Origin: Lachnospiraceae bacterium UBA3638
Lineage (GTDB): Bacteria; Bacillota; Clostridia; Lachnospirales; Lachnospiraceae
Length of the DNA stretch: 20,614 nucleotides
NCBI GenBank assembly: GCA_002373595.1
Contig: DFKT01000082.1
Span: 1 to 20,614 of the forward strand
Reading direction: 5' to 3'
The translations under genes and the position numbers were made by a program. Within the stretch, counting starts at the first letter, position 1, and every line of letters begins with the position of its first letter. Below, piece after piece: positions 8,552-15,997 of this stretch. Under the pieces are notes generated by a model. The model searched no databases, was not told where the DNA came from, and saw nothing but the letters and a program-made list of their open reading frames with translations.

Positions 8552-8594
8552 CAATATGATGTGGTAATGCCCCTAAAAAGGCACAATATGATGT
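8552..8594. repeat. 11-bp direct repeat pair in the leader of the PLP enzyme gene
   Basis: CAATATGATGT occurs at 8552-8562 and again at 8584-8594. The copies are exactly 32 bp apart start to start, close to three helical turns. One copy lies just upstream of the ribosome binding site (8544-8549) and the other just downstream of the predicted -10 box. A short TGCC/GGCA inverted repeat lies between them. The arrangement would suit a regulator binding two sites on one DNA face, but no known operator is recognised. Confidence 0.6.
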
Positions 8595-8598
8595 ATTA

Positions 8599-8627
8599 AA
8601 TATACCACTCAAAGCAACAAAAATCAA
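8599..8627 (-). promoter_or_regulatory. Predicted sigma-A promoter of the PLP enzyme gene
   Basis: On the minus strand TTGATT (8627-8622) and TATATT (8604-8599) are separated by exactly 17 nt. The -10 matches the consensus at 5 of 6 positions and the -35 at 4 of 6. Transcription would start near 8592, giving a leader of about 50 nt that contains the direct repeats. This is too short for an S-box or T-box riboswitch. Confidence 0.6.
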
Positions 8628-8727
8628 CACCGCAGGTGCACTCCGAGGACCGTTCGGCTATACAAAAAAACTATTGTCAGTGAAAGAAATCCGCACCTTT
8701 TTTGTGGCATTATGACCGTTTTTCCTA

Positions 8728-8733
8728 TATACT
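8728..8733 (+). promoter_or_regulatory. Candidate -10 element for the GH95 gene
   Basis: TATACT is the only good -10 hexamer shortly before the GH95 start codon. No consensus -35 sits 16-18 nt upstream; the region holds TTTTTTGTGGCAT. If it is used, transcription would begin about 6-7 nt later, essentially at the ATG at 8740, so the mRNA would be leaderless. The rest of the divergent gap (8628-8727) holds nothing else I can name. Confidence 0.35.
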
Positions 8734-8739
8734 GAATCC

Positions 8740-11121
8740 ATGTCAAAGATTTCATTCACAAAGCCTGCAGACATATGGGAAGAAGCGCTCCCCCTCGGAA
8801 ACGGGCGGATCGGTGCGATGGTCTATGGCCGGACGGACGATGAACTCATACAGCTGAATGAAGAATCAATCTGGCCCGACGGTCCTGTAGATCGCATCAA
8901 TCCCGCTGCTTTAAACAGTCTGCCTGTTATCAGGGATATGATATTTGAGGGACGCGTGTCCGAAGCTCAGGAAATGATGCTGCGTAATATGAGCGGACTT
9001 CCCGAGAGCACTGCACCTTACCAGCCTCTATGTGACATGCATATAAGTCTTGGCGAGACAGAACCCGCATCTGTGATATCGGACTATACAAGAGTGCTCG
9101 ATACCCGCACTGCTTTGCAGACCATATCATATGTTTATTCACGCTCATCCGGCGAAAAGATATCCTGTAAAAGAGAGATGTTCATATCACATCCCGCAAA
9201 TGTGCTCGTGATAAGACTTAGTTCGGATAAACCGCTGAGCTATCGATTAAATTTCGACAACCCGCATCGTGTAAGCTGCACGGAATCCCTGTGTACCACC
9301 GGTTTTCCCGAAAGCAAAGGTCTGCTCTGCCTCGGCAATCTCGGAAAAACCGGATATGCAGATGAAGACGAAAACTCTGCCGGCTGTGATTACGGCTTCG
9401 GAGTTATCTGTTTCCCTGCAGACGGATCAGGTATGGTTTCAATCCGGGATGCATCTGTATCCGTTTCCGATTCCTGCGATTTTCTATGTATCTTTACTGC
9501 GGCAACTGACAAATTCGAGCATGAAGGCTGCCTTGAGGAATATATCAGAGAAACTCTGCTATCCGCTTCCGCCGGAGGATACGACGGTCTTTTGAGCGAT
9601 CACATTTGGGACTATAGGACTCTTTACGAAACGGTCCGGCTTGAAATATCCGAAGATCAGAATTCAACAGAAGACTCTGCTGTTACCGATCACGGAATCC
9701 TTGCCGAAATCGACGTTTCACATTCCCAGTTCCTTTTTGACTACGGAAGGTACCTGCTCATAAGCAGTTCCAGGCGAGGCACTCTCCCTGCCAATCTGCA
9801 GGGCATATGGAATAAAGACATGAACCCCGCCTGGGGATCTAAATATACCGTAAATATCAATGCAGAGATGAACTACTGGCCCGCCGAGAGCTGCGGATTG
9901 TCGGAGTGCCACGAGCCACTCTTTGTGCTCACAAAGCGTGCGGTAGTTCGAGGAAAAGAAACTGCGCGCAGGATGTATGGTTGCCGCGGCAGTGTCATCC
10001 ATCACAACACGGACATAAACGGCGATACAGCACCTTTTGATAAGTGGATCCCCGCATCATTTTGGGTGATGGGCGGAGCATGGCTCTGCACGCATCTCTG
10101 GAATCATTACGAATATACGCTTGATACAGAGTTCCTTAAAAAATCATTCCCTTACATGTGCGAAACCGCCCTCTTCTTCCTTGATTTTCTCATCGAAAAG
10201 GACGGGCATCTTGTCACATGCCCTTCGGTTTCTCCGGAGAATACCTTCATCGCGCCTGACGGAAAAGCCTGCTGCATCACATACGGCAGCACTATGGACA
10301 ACCAGCTCTTAAGGGATCTGTTAACTCAGATACTGCATGCAGCGGAGATCTTGGGTGCAAAGAATATTGCGGATATTTCTCTTTGCTGTGAATCTACGGA
10401 TTGTGAAACGCAAGACCTTTTCAGCGATCTGATTGAATACGGAGACAGCTTTCTAAAAGACATCAAAGACACACTTGACAGACTCTCTCCCACAAGGATC
10501 ACCGGAGACGGGCGCATTGCGGAGTGGATCAGAGATTATGATGAAGCGGAGCCCGGTCATAGGCATGTATCACACTTATACGGTCTGTACCCGTCAAGTC
10601 AGATAAACGCCTGCGATACTCCGGAGCTCCTCGATGCCGCGTGCAAAACTCTGGAATACAGACTCTCAAACGGCGGTGGCCATACCGGCTGGAGCCGTGC
10701 GTGGATCATAGCCTTCTATGCAGCTCTCGGCGACGGTAATGAAGCCTGTGATCATATAAACAAACTGATCAGGCACTCTATGTATCCGAATTACTTTGAT
10801 GCACACCCGCCTTTCCAGATAGACGGTAATTTCGGTGTGTGCGCCGCGATATCCAAAATGCTCGTAAGCAGCGAGGTCCTCTATCCCTCGCGAACCGTGC
10901 GCGTACGTCTCTTACCCGCTCTTCCCGATAAATGGAAAAGCGGATCCGTAAAAGGCTTACGGATCCGCGGTAATGCATCTGTATCTTTTGACTGGTCTGA
11001 GGGAAAACTGACCTCCTGCACCATTACTGCAGGATCAGACTTTTCCGGAACGATATCCTATGGCAATTCATCCTGCGATATCACTCTCCGTCCCGGTGAA
11101 AAACAAACCCTGAATTTCTGA
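8740..11121 (+). CDS. GH95-family glycoside hydrolase (alpha-L-fucosidase type)
   Basis: The family hydrolyses alpha-1,2-linked L-fucose, and sometimes L-galactose, from glycans by inversion. The protein is a complete 793 residues. The N-terminal beta domain opens with WEEALPLGNGRIGAMVYG (13-30) and LIQLNEESIW (36-45). The (alpha/alpha)6 catalytic domain has GTLPANLQGIWN (347-358) and TVNINAEMNYWPAE (370-383), with N372 and N374 matching the two asparagines that assist the base in the Bifidobacterium enzyme AfcA. It also has SPEN with E500 as probable acid, GHRHVSHLYGLYP (606-618), and HPPFQIDGNFG (689-699) with D695 as probable base partner. The C-terminal beta domain follows. There is no signal peptide, so it acts in the cytoplasm on imported oligosaccharide. 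The start ATG is fixed by the domain boundary and an in-frame stop at 8713-8715, yet no ribosome binding site precedes it. It is the only plus-strand gene, and its stop is 3 bp from the convergent EAL gene. Fucosidase versus galactosidase is not decided. Confidence 0.94.
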   Translation: MSKISFTKPADIWEEALPLGNGRIGAMVYGRTDDELIQLNEESIWPDGPVDRINPAALNSLPVIRDMIFEGRVSEAQEMMLRNMSGLPESTAPYQPLCDMHISLGETEPASVISDYTRVLDTRTALQTISYVYSRSSGEKISCKREMFISHPANVLVIRLSSDKPLSYRLNFDNPHRVSCTESLCTTGFPESKGLLCLGNLGKTGYADEDENSAGCDYGFGVICFPADGSGMVSIRDASVSVSDSCDFLCIFTAATDKFEHEGCLEEYIRETLLSASAGGYDGLLSDHIWDYRTLYETVRLEISEDQNSTEDSAVTDHGILAEIDVSHSQFLFDYGRYLLISSSRRGTLPANLQGIWNKDMNPAWGSKYTVNINAEMNYWPAESCGLSECHEPLFVLTKRAVVRGKETARRMYGCRGSVIHHNTDINGDTAPFDKWIPASFWVMGGAWLCTHLWNHYEYTLDTEFLKKSFPYMCETALFFLDFLIEKDGHLVTCPSVSPENTFIAPDGKACCITYGSTMDNQLLRDLLTQILHAAEILGAKNIADISLCCESTDCETQDLFSDLIEYGDSFLKDIKDTLDRLSPTRITGDGRIAEWIRDYDEAEPGHRHVSHLYGLYPSSQINACDTPELLDAACKTLEYRLSNGGGHTGWSRAWIIAFYAALGDGNEACDHINKLIRHSMYPNYFDAHPPFQIDGNFGVCAAISKMLVSSEVLYPSRTVRVRLLPALPDKWKSGSVKGLRIRGNASVSFDWSEGKLTSCTITAGSDFSGTISYGNSSCDITLRPGEKQTLNF
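10930..10968 (-). terminator. Probable intrinsic terminator of the minus-strand operon, embedded in the GH95 coding sequence
   Basis: A perfect 12-bp inverted repeat, GCGGATCCGTAA (10940-10951) with TTACGGATCCGC (10957-10968), has a 5-nt loop. Read in the minus direction it is followed at once by TTTTCCATTT (10939-10930). It lies about 157 bp beyond the stop of the EAL gene, which has only 3 bp of intergenic space. In the plus direction no T tract follows, so GH95 transcription should pass. It encodes GSVKGLRIRG of GH95, so part of the symmetry could be coding coincidence. Confidence 0.55.
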
Positions 11122-11124
11122 ACC

Positions 11125-13068
11125 TCAGCAGGCGAAGTTCTTCTCTTTCAGGAAGTCTATGAATTCAGCTGCAGGGAGCGGCTTTGAGAAGTAGAAGCCC
11201 TGTATGAAATCACAGCCCATCTTTTCGAGTTCATCAAGATCTTCCTTGGTCTCAACTCCCTCGATGACCAGTTCCTTCTTGATATCCTTCATCATACGCA
11301 CGGTGTTCTTCATGATCGACTTACCCGCATCCGTGACCATATTGTCGACCAGACTCTTGTCGATCTTGATGATCTTAAGCGGAAGTCTCGATACTCTCTG
11401 GATGTTCGAATATCCGATACCATAGTCGTCAAGCGAGAAACTGTAACCCTGCTCGGAGAGGATCCTCAGATTGTCGTCCATGATCTCTCCGATATTTTCA
11501 TATGATGTCTCGGTTATCTCCAGATTTACCTTCTCGGGGCCTACTCCGTACCTTGTGCTCAGATCCTTCATCTTGTCAGGGAGTTCTCTCTGCAGGCACT
11601 GTGCAACCGAGAGATTAACTTCGATATATGAGAGTCCGAGTTTCTCAAGCTCATTCTCTGAAGCAAACTTATGCACTTCATCAAGTACAAAGTCTCCTAT
11701 CGGAAGTATCAGTCCTCTTCTCTCAGCTTCAGGTATGAACGAAGCCGGACTGATCATGCCATACTGCTCATCCTTAAGTCTGATCAGAGCCTCTGCAGAT
11801 ATGAACTTCTTATCCCAGATCGAGTAGATCGGCTGATAATATATCTCAAAACTTCTATCCATGATGGCTTTGGACAGGATATCTTCCATCTTGTTTATGA
11901 TCTCGAAATCCTTGGACTTAACACAATCCGCCGCCCTGGTATATTTCTGCTCATATGGGATCAGCTTCGTAAAGTGATGTCCGAAGTGGATGATACTCCT
12001 GTAGTCATCAAGATCCTCAGGATATCTGATACTGCATATACGACAGTCCAGTTTTGCTCCCGTTCCCTTCTTTGAGAAAGCGATATGGTTAACTTCCTTC
12101 TCAAGCTTGGGTACCGAATGTATGGGATCGAAATCCATATCATCGATGATCGTGTAGAACGTACCCGGATGCTCAAAGAACAGTTCATGAGGGACCCTGC
12201 CCTTCCTCAGGAGCGAATGTATCGCATCGGCGATGACTCTGATATATGATCCGTACTTGATCTCGCCGAGATACTCTCTCATCTCACTCGCATTTATGAA
12301 CTTGATAACTACAAACTGCACGCTCTGATGCATGGTCGTTATCTTCCGGAGGTCCTCCTTATATGCTTTGAAGCTCGGGAGACCTACCGAAGTGTCAACA
12401 CTCTCCTCCGGGCGAAGTACAACCAATGCTATATAAAGTGTCGCAAGCGCCTCCGCAACCATCTCCACCAGTATATCCGGATGGAAGAACTGGAAGAATA
12501 CAGCGATAAAAGTGACAACATACATCGATATAAGAGATACCCACTTATTGGTGCGAAGGAACCGTATGCACGAGATCAGGTGAGCAAGTCCGAAGATAGC
12601 ATATCCGACAGCGATCGCGTACAGTATCCACATGATCCTGCCTCTCTGATATCCGGCATCCCTCGTTATTGTAAAGAGCTGCTGATGTATCGGGTTTGTG
12701 AGGACTATCAGCACGAGTACCGCATAAGGAAGACATGCAAATACCTTGGCTTTCCTGGTCCTCAGGATATACCAGGTCCTGGTGATCGCATATATGAAAA
12801 GGAAATACAAAACCGTCATCGCATTGTGGACAAGGAAATATCCGTATGAGAATAAAGTGATCCTCACCATCCCCGGATCCGAAACAGGATATCTGTTCTT
12901 ATATACTTCCATGCCAAGGTCGCATACGCAGGAAAGCACGGAAGCGATAAGCTGGTAAATAAAGAGTTTATTTGCCAGACCTTTAGTCATCTTCCTCGCA
13001 ATGGTTGCATACAGTATTATCAAAAAAATCGGTAATGCAACATAATCAAAATATAAGATCTTTTGCAT
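11125..13068 (-). CDS. Membrane EAL-domain c-di-GMP phosphodiesterase with degenerate GGDEF domain
   Basis: This is a probable c-di-GMP phosphodiesterase of 647 residues. Residues 1-220 hold about seven hydrophobic membrane segments with no recognised ligand-binding domain. Residues about 235-350 have the size of a GGDEF domain, but where the signature should be the sequence reads FFEHPGTF (297-304), so it is catalytically dead and perhaps regulatory. The EAL domain (about 395-640) is complete: E426 in AEALIR, N485 in EVNLS, E517 in LEITET, D547-D548 in SLDDYGIGYSN, K571 in KIDKSLV, E603 in EGVET and Q623 in QGFYFSKP. The catalytic and metal residues are present, so hydrolysis of c-di-GMP to pGpG is expected. 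GGAGG lies 5 nt before the ATG. It starts 14 bp after the GGDEF-EAL gene, is the last gene of the operon, and ends 3 bp from the GH95 stop. Confidence 0.93.
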   Translation of the reverse strand: MQKILYFDYVALPIFLIILYATIARKMTKGLANKLFIYQLIASVLSCVCDLGMEVYKNRYPVSDPGMVRITLFSYGYFLVHNAMTVLYFLFIYAITRTWYILRTRKAKVFACLPYAVLVLIVLTNPIHQQLFTITRDAGYQRGRIMWILYAIAVGYAIFGLAHLISCIRFLRTNKWVSLISMYVVTFIAVFFQFFHPDILVEMVAEALATLYIALVVLRPEESVDTSVGLPSFKAYKEDLRKITTMHQSVQFVVIKFINASEMREYLGEIKYGSYIRVIADAIHSLLRKGRVPHELFFEHPGTFYTIIDDMDFDPIHSVPKLEKEVNHIAFSKKGTGAKLDCRICSIRYPEDLDDYRSIIHFGHHFTKLIPYEQKYTRAADCVKSKDFEIINKMEDILSKAIMDRSFEIYYQPIYSIWDKKFISAEALIRLKDEQYGMISPASFIPEAERRGLILPIGDFVLDEVHKFASENELEKLGLSYIEVNLSVAQCLQRELPDKMKDLSTRYGVGPEKVNLEITETSYENIGEIMDDNLRILSEQGYSFSLDDYGIGYSNIQRVSRLPLKIIKIDKSLVDNMVTDAGKSIMKNTVRMMKDIKKELVIEGVETKEDLDELEKMGCDFIQGFYFSKPLPAAEFIDFLKEKNFAC

Positions 13069-13082
13069 ATGAACCTCCCTCT

Positions 13083-15584
13083 CTACTCCACACTTGCTTT
13101 GAAAACGATCGCTTCTTCCGCAGGGATGGGCTTCGAGAAATAATATCCCTGAATTGTGTCTGCTCCGAACTCACGGAGTCTTTCGTACTGCCACTTATGC
13201 TCAACACCCTCAATGATCATCTTCTTGCCAAGATCATGGACAAGCTTGATGACATCGGATATAAACAGATCCTTGCCCTCGACCAGATATGCATCAACAA
13301 GCGACTTGTCGAGCTTAATGACATCCACCGGTATATAAGTCAGATATCCGAGTGACGAATATCCCGTTCCGAAATCATCCATAAGGAGCGTGATGCCGAG
13401 CTTCTTAAATCTCCTGAAAAGCTCTTCCGCTTCGGCAGATCTTCCGAGGAATATTCCTTCGGTGATCTCTATCTCGATAAGGTCGGCCGGAATATTGTGT
13501 TTAACCAAAAGATCTGCCAGGAAGTCCAGATATCCGCTGTCTCCGAGCTGGTTGCTGGAGAAGTTGATGGATACAGGCTTAAGCTCCCTGCCTTCCTCTC
13601 TCCATTTAACGAGCTGCTCTATGACGAGCTGTGTCGTGATACGTCCTATTCTCCAGATCCATCCGCTCTTCTCGGCCACAGGTATGAACTTGCCGGGATA
13701 CATCCCTGGCTCCTTCATACGAACGAGAGCTTCAAATCCGTGAAGTTCAAGAGTGTCACTGTCTATCTGCGGCTGATAGAGCATATAGAATCCGTCATTG
13801 TCAAAGGCTTCAAGGAGCTTGCCTCTGATCACATTTTCTTCCTTGGCTCTCGCCTTCATCTCTTCGGCATATATAAATGCGCAGTTCTTGCCGCGAAGCT
13901 TAGCTTCCTTCAATGCCATCTCCGCATTGAGGATATGCTGATCGGTACTTGTCTCACCGTCGGATACGGATATACCGAGGCTGGTCGATACTCCAAGCAC
14001 TTCGTCTCCTACCTTTGCCTGAGTCCTGAATATCTCAAGGAGTATCTCTACTTCAGCCGATGTTGCAGTAAGTTTCCTGTTGGGTATCATTATCAGGAAC
14101 TCGTCTCCGCCGTATCTGGCAGCGATCCATCCCTCCCTGTCTGCAGTGTCACGGAGCTGTGCCGCTATCTCTATCAGAAGTTCATCGGCCATACTGTGTC
14201 CGTATGTCTCATTGATATTATTGAATCCGTCGAGATCAGCCATGATCACGCTGAATTCTGACTTCATCGTGAGATTCTTTCTGAGATATTCCGTGGCGGT
14301 TCTTCTGTTCAGGAGATCAAGGAACTCATCATGCTCGGTGCTGTAGATAAGCACCTCCCTCGACTTTTCCAGTATATCCTGCGACTCCTTAAGTTCGGCA
14401 TTATTTATCCTTCCGACAGCCACCGAGCATCTCGCAGCAATGATAAGGAGCGTGAGTGCCAGAAGTATCACAACCACTACCGGAAGTATATTTCTGTATT
14501 TCTCAAGAAATGACTCGGGCCTATTGATAAATACTGCATCCGCAGGAATCTGTGATTCGGAAATACCGTACTTCTCCATCACATTCCAATCTACCCAGGT
14601 CCTTGATTCTGTCTGTGTCCCCAGCGGAAATACTGAAGGATCGGTACCGTTTATTATCTCTATCGCTGTCTGACCGGCCTCATAGGCCTGCGCCTGCATA
14701 TTGAGAGATACTCCGCCGAATATACCGCTTCCCTCACTGCCCATGTAATTCCTGAAGACAGGAACATGGCAATGCTTGATAATGCTGTCGGTACGATTCT
14801 CCAGAGAGTATTGGTTTCCTTCGGAATCCGCATAACTCGTCATAAAGAGCAGGATGTTTCCCTGAGTTATATTCTCGAGTTTAGCCTTAAGCTCCTTATC
14901 CGTCATCTCGGCAGTGTTAAGCTCTGAAAATCTCTTTTTGGGGTAGAGCGCAGCGGCCTGATAGAAACCGTTAACATCAGCTGTGCCGGCCGCCGACTCA
15001 TCATGCATCGCGACATATCCTGACGCATTGGGGAAGAGACTGTTCGCCAGATCCACGGTCTCATTCACAAAGTCACCCTCGAAATATCCCGTCACGCCGG
15101 GTTCCTTTACAGCCTTTACCGCGAAATCATAATCATTTATTCCGAAGAATACGATCGGGGCGTTCACTTTAAGTTCATCCCGATTGTCCAGCATGAAGTG
15201 AAGCGCGTCATCATCGGCGGTGATCACCGCTTCGTACGCCGAACAGTCACCATATCTGTTTTTGAAAAACTCCCGGAAGTCATCGAGATCCGACTCTTCA
15301 GGATGCTTCTTTGCATCCATATAGACGACATCGTAATCGACATCCGCAGGATACAGTGCTTCCTCGAGTCCCTTTTGCTGTTCATCGTATGAAAAATAAT
15401 TAGGATTGTAGGAACTGATAAACAGCACTCTGTGTGCAGGATTGACCACGCCGACCTCTGTTTCGTTCATAGCTTCCCTGTGCGCGATAAGTCCTGCCAG
15501 CATTGCGACCGCAGTGAGTATCAGCGCAAATCCCAGTGTCATGAGCACATTTCTGGTTTTCGACAGAAAATTCTTTCTCTTCAA
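13083..15584 (-). CDS. Transmembrane sensor with extracytoplasmic ABC-type solute-binding domain, GGDEF and EAL domains
   Basis: This is a bifunctional c-di-GMP enzyme of 833 residues. An N-terminal basic stretch and membrane anchor (about 13-33) lead to an extracytoplasmic domain (about 50-355) resembling ABC_sub_bind periplasmic proteins (VLFISSYNPNYFSYDEQQKG, split as VLFISSYNPN and FSYDEQQKG; APIVFFGINDYDF). A second membrane helix (367-385) and a helical linker follow. The GGDEF domain has an intact GGDEF at 492-496, but the inhibitory RxxD site is missing (R-E-G-W at 483-486). The EAL domain is complete: E618-A-L, N674, E706, D736-D737, K760, E792 and Q812. It could make or break c-di-GMP in response to an outside ligand. 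The start is TTG at 15584, overlapping the thioesterase stop as TTGA, with GGAG 10 nt upstream. This start retains the basic N-terminus; GTG or ATG starts inside the first helix are less likely. An EAL gene follows after 14 bp. Confidence 0.92.
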   Translation of the reverse strand: MKRKNFLSKTRNVLMTLGFALILTAVAMLAGLIAHREAMNETEVGVVNPAHRVLFISSYNPNYFSYDEQQKGLEEALYPADVDYDVVYMDAKKHPEESDLDDFREFFKNRYGDCSAYEAVITADDDALHFMLDNRDELKVNAPIVFFGINDYDFAVKAVKEPGVTGYFEGDFVNETVDLANSLFPNASGYVAMHDESAAGTADVNGFYQAAALYPKKRFSELNTAEMTDKELKAKLENITQGNILLFMTSYADSEGNQYSLENRTDSIIKHCHVPVFRNYMGSEGSGIFGGVSLNMQAQAYEAGQTAIEIINGTDPSVFPLGTQTESRTWVDWNVMEKYGISESQIPADAVFINRPESFLEKYRNILPVVVVILLALTLLIIAARCSVAVGRINNAELKESQDILEKSREVLIYSTEHDEFLDLLNRRTATEYLRKNLTMKSEFSVIMADLDGFNNINETYGHSMADELLIEIAAQLRDTADREGWIAARYGGDEFLIMIPNRKLTATSAEVEILLEIFRTQAKVGDEVLGVSTSLGISVSDGETSTDQHILNAEMALKEAKLRGKNCAFIYAEEMKARAKEENVIRGKLLEAFDNDGFYMLYQPQIDSDTLELHGFEALVRMKEPGMYPGKFIPVAEKSGWIWRIGRITTQLVIEQLVKWREEGRELKPVSINFSSNQLGDSGYLDFLADLLVKHNIPADLIEIEITEGIFLGRSAEAEELFRRFKKLGITLLMDDFGTGYSSLGYLTYIPVDVIKLDKSLVDAYLVEGKDLFISDVIKLVHDLGKKMIIEGVEHKWQYERLREFGADTIQGYYFSKPIPAEEAIVFKASVE

Positions 15585-15997
15585 ACTTCCAGATCTCCAA
15601 GTATATAATACGAGAACGATCCCGTATCCGTGATATTGCCCGCATCGTCAAAAAGCGTGGCGCGGTAAACTCCAATATGCGTTCCCTGCTTTTCTTTGGA
15701 TGCCACACATGTGATATATTCCGTGTCCCTGGCCGGGCTTAAGTATCTGATCTGTCCGTCCGTGGTTACCACATTTACTCCATACGCTCTGCATGCGATC
15801 CCGCCGGTAACATCCGCCAGTGAATACAGTGCTCCTCCGTGCAGATATCCCATTGGATTTAAGAGCGCATCATCATACGGCATCCTCATCTTGGCATATC
15901 CCTCTCCCACTTCCAGTAGTTCGAGACCCAGCAGACACATATATCTGTTGGTACTGACCATCTTCCTTAATGCGTCCTCCACTTCAGGCCTTATCAT
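15581..15997 (-). CDS. PaaI-like hotdog-fold thioesterase
   Basis: This is a small cytoplasmic hotdog-fold acyl-CoA (or aryl-CoA) thioesterase of 138 residues. The family signature is NPMGYLHGGALYSLADVTGG (47-66), with N47, H53-G54-G55 and D62 in the positions used by PaaI-type enzymes to bind and hydrolyse the thioester. The core beta strands include TTDGQIRYLSPAR (78-90) and HIGVYRATLFDDAG. The substrate is unknown. The start is ATG 15997, overlapping the SGNH hydrolase stop as ATGA with GGAGG 6-7 nt before it; an in-frame ATG 17 codons upstream lacks this support. It sits between an SGNH hydrolase and the GGDEF-EAL gene. A link to acyl or acetyl groups released by the upstream esterase is conceivable but is only inference. 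Confidence 0.88.
   Translation of the reverse strand: MIRPEVEDALRKMVSTNRYMCLLGLELLEVGEGYAKMRMPYDDALLNPMGYLHGGALYSLADVTGGIACRAYGVNVVTTDGQIRYLSPARDTEYITCVASKEKQGTHIGVYRATLFDDAGNITDTGSFSYYILGDLEV

Noticed and set aside
8540..8554. TTG start five codons upstream for the PLP enzyme
   Set aside because: The ribosome binding site GGAGGG lies between this TTG and the ATG at 8539, so it can only serve the ATG.
8555..8739. Possible methionine or cysteine riboswitch (S-box, T-box) in the divergent region
   Set aside because: The predicted leader is only about 50 nt and shows no S-box or T-box core or long paired structure.
11122..11300. Plus-strand terminator for GH95
   Set aside because: Only weak stems such as GGCTT/AAGCC without a following T tract were seen just downstream of the GH95 stop, so none is annotated.
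13497..14261. A 254-codon plus-strand open frame opposite the GGDEF-EAL gene
   Set aside because: It overlaps the conserved EAL and GGDEF coding region on the other strand and shows no family features.
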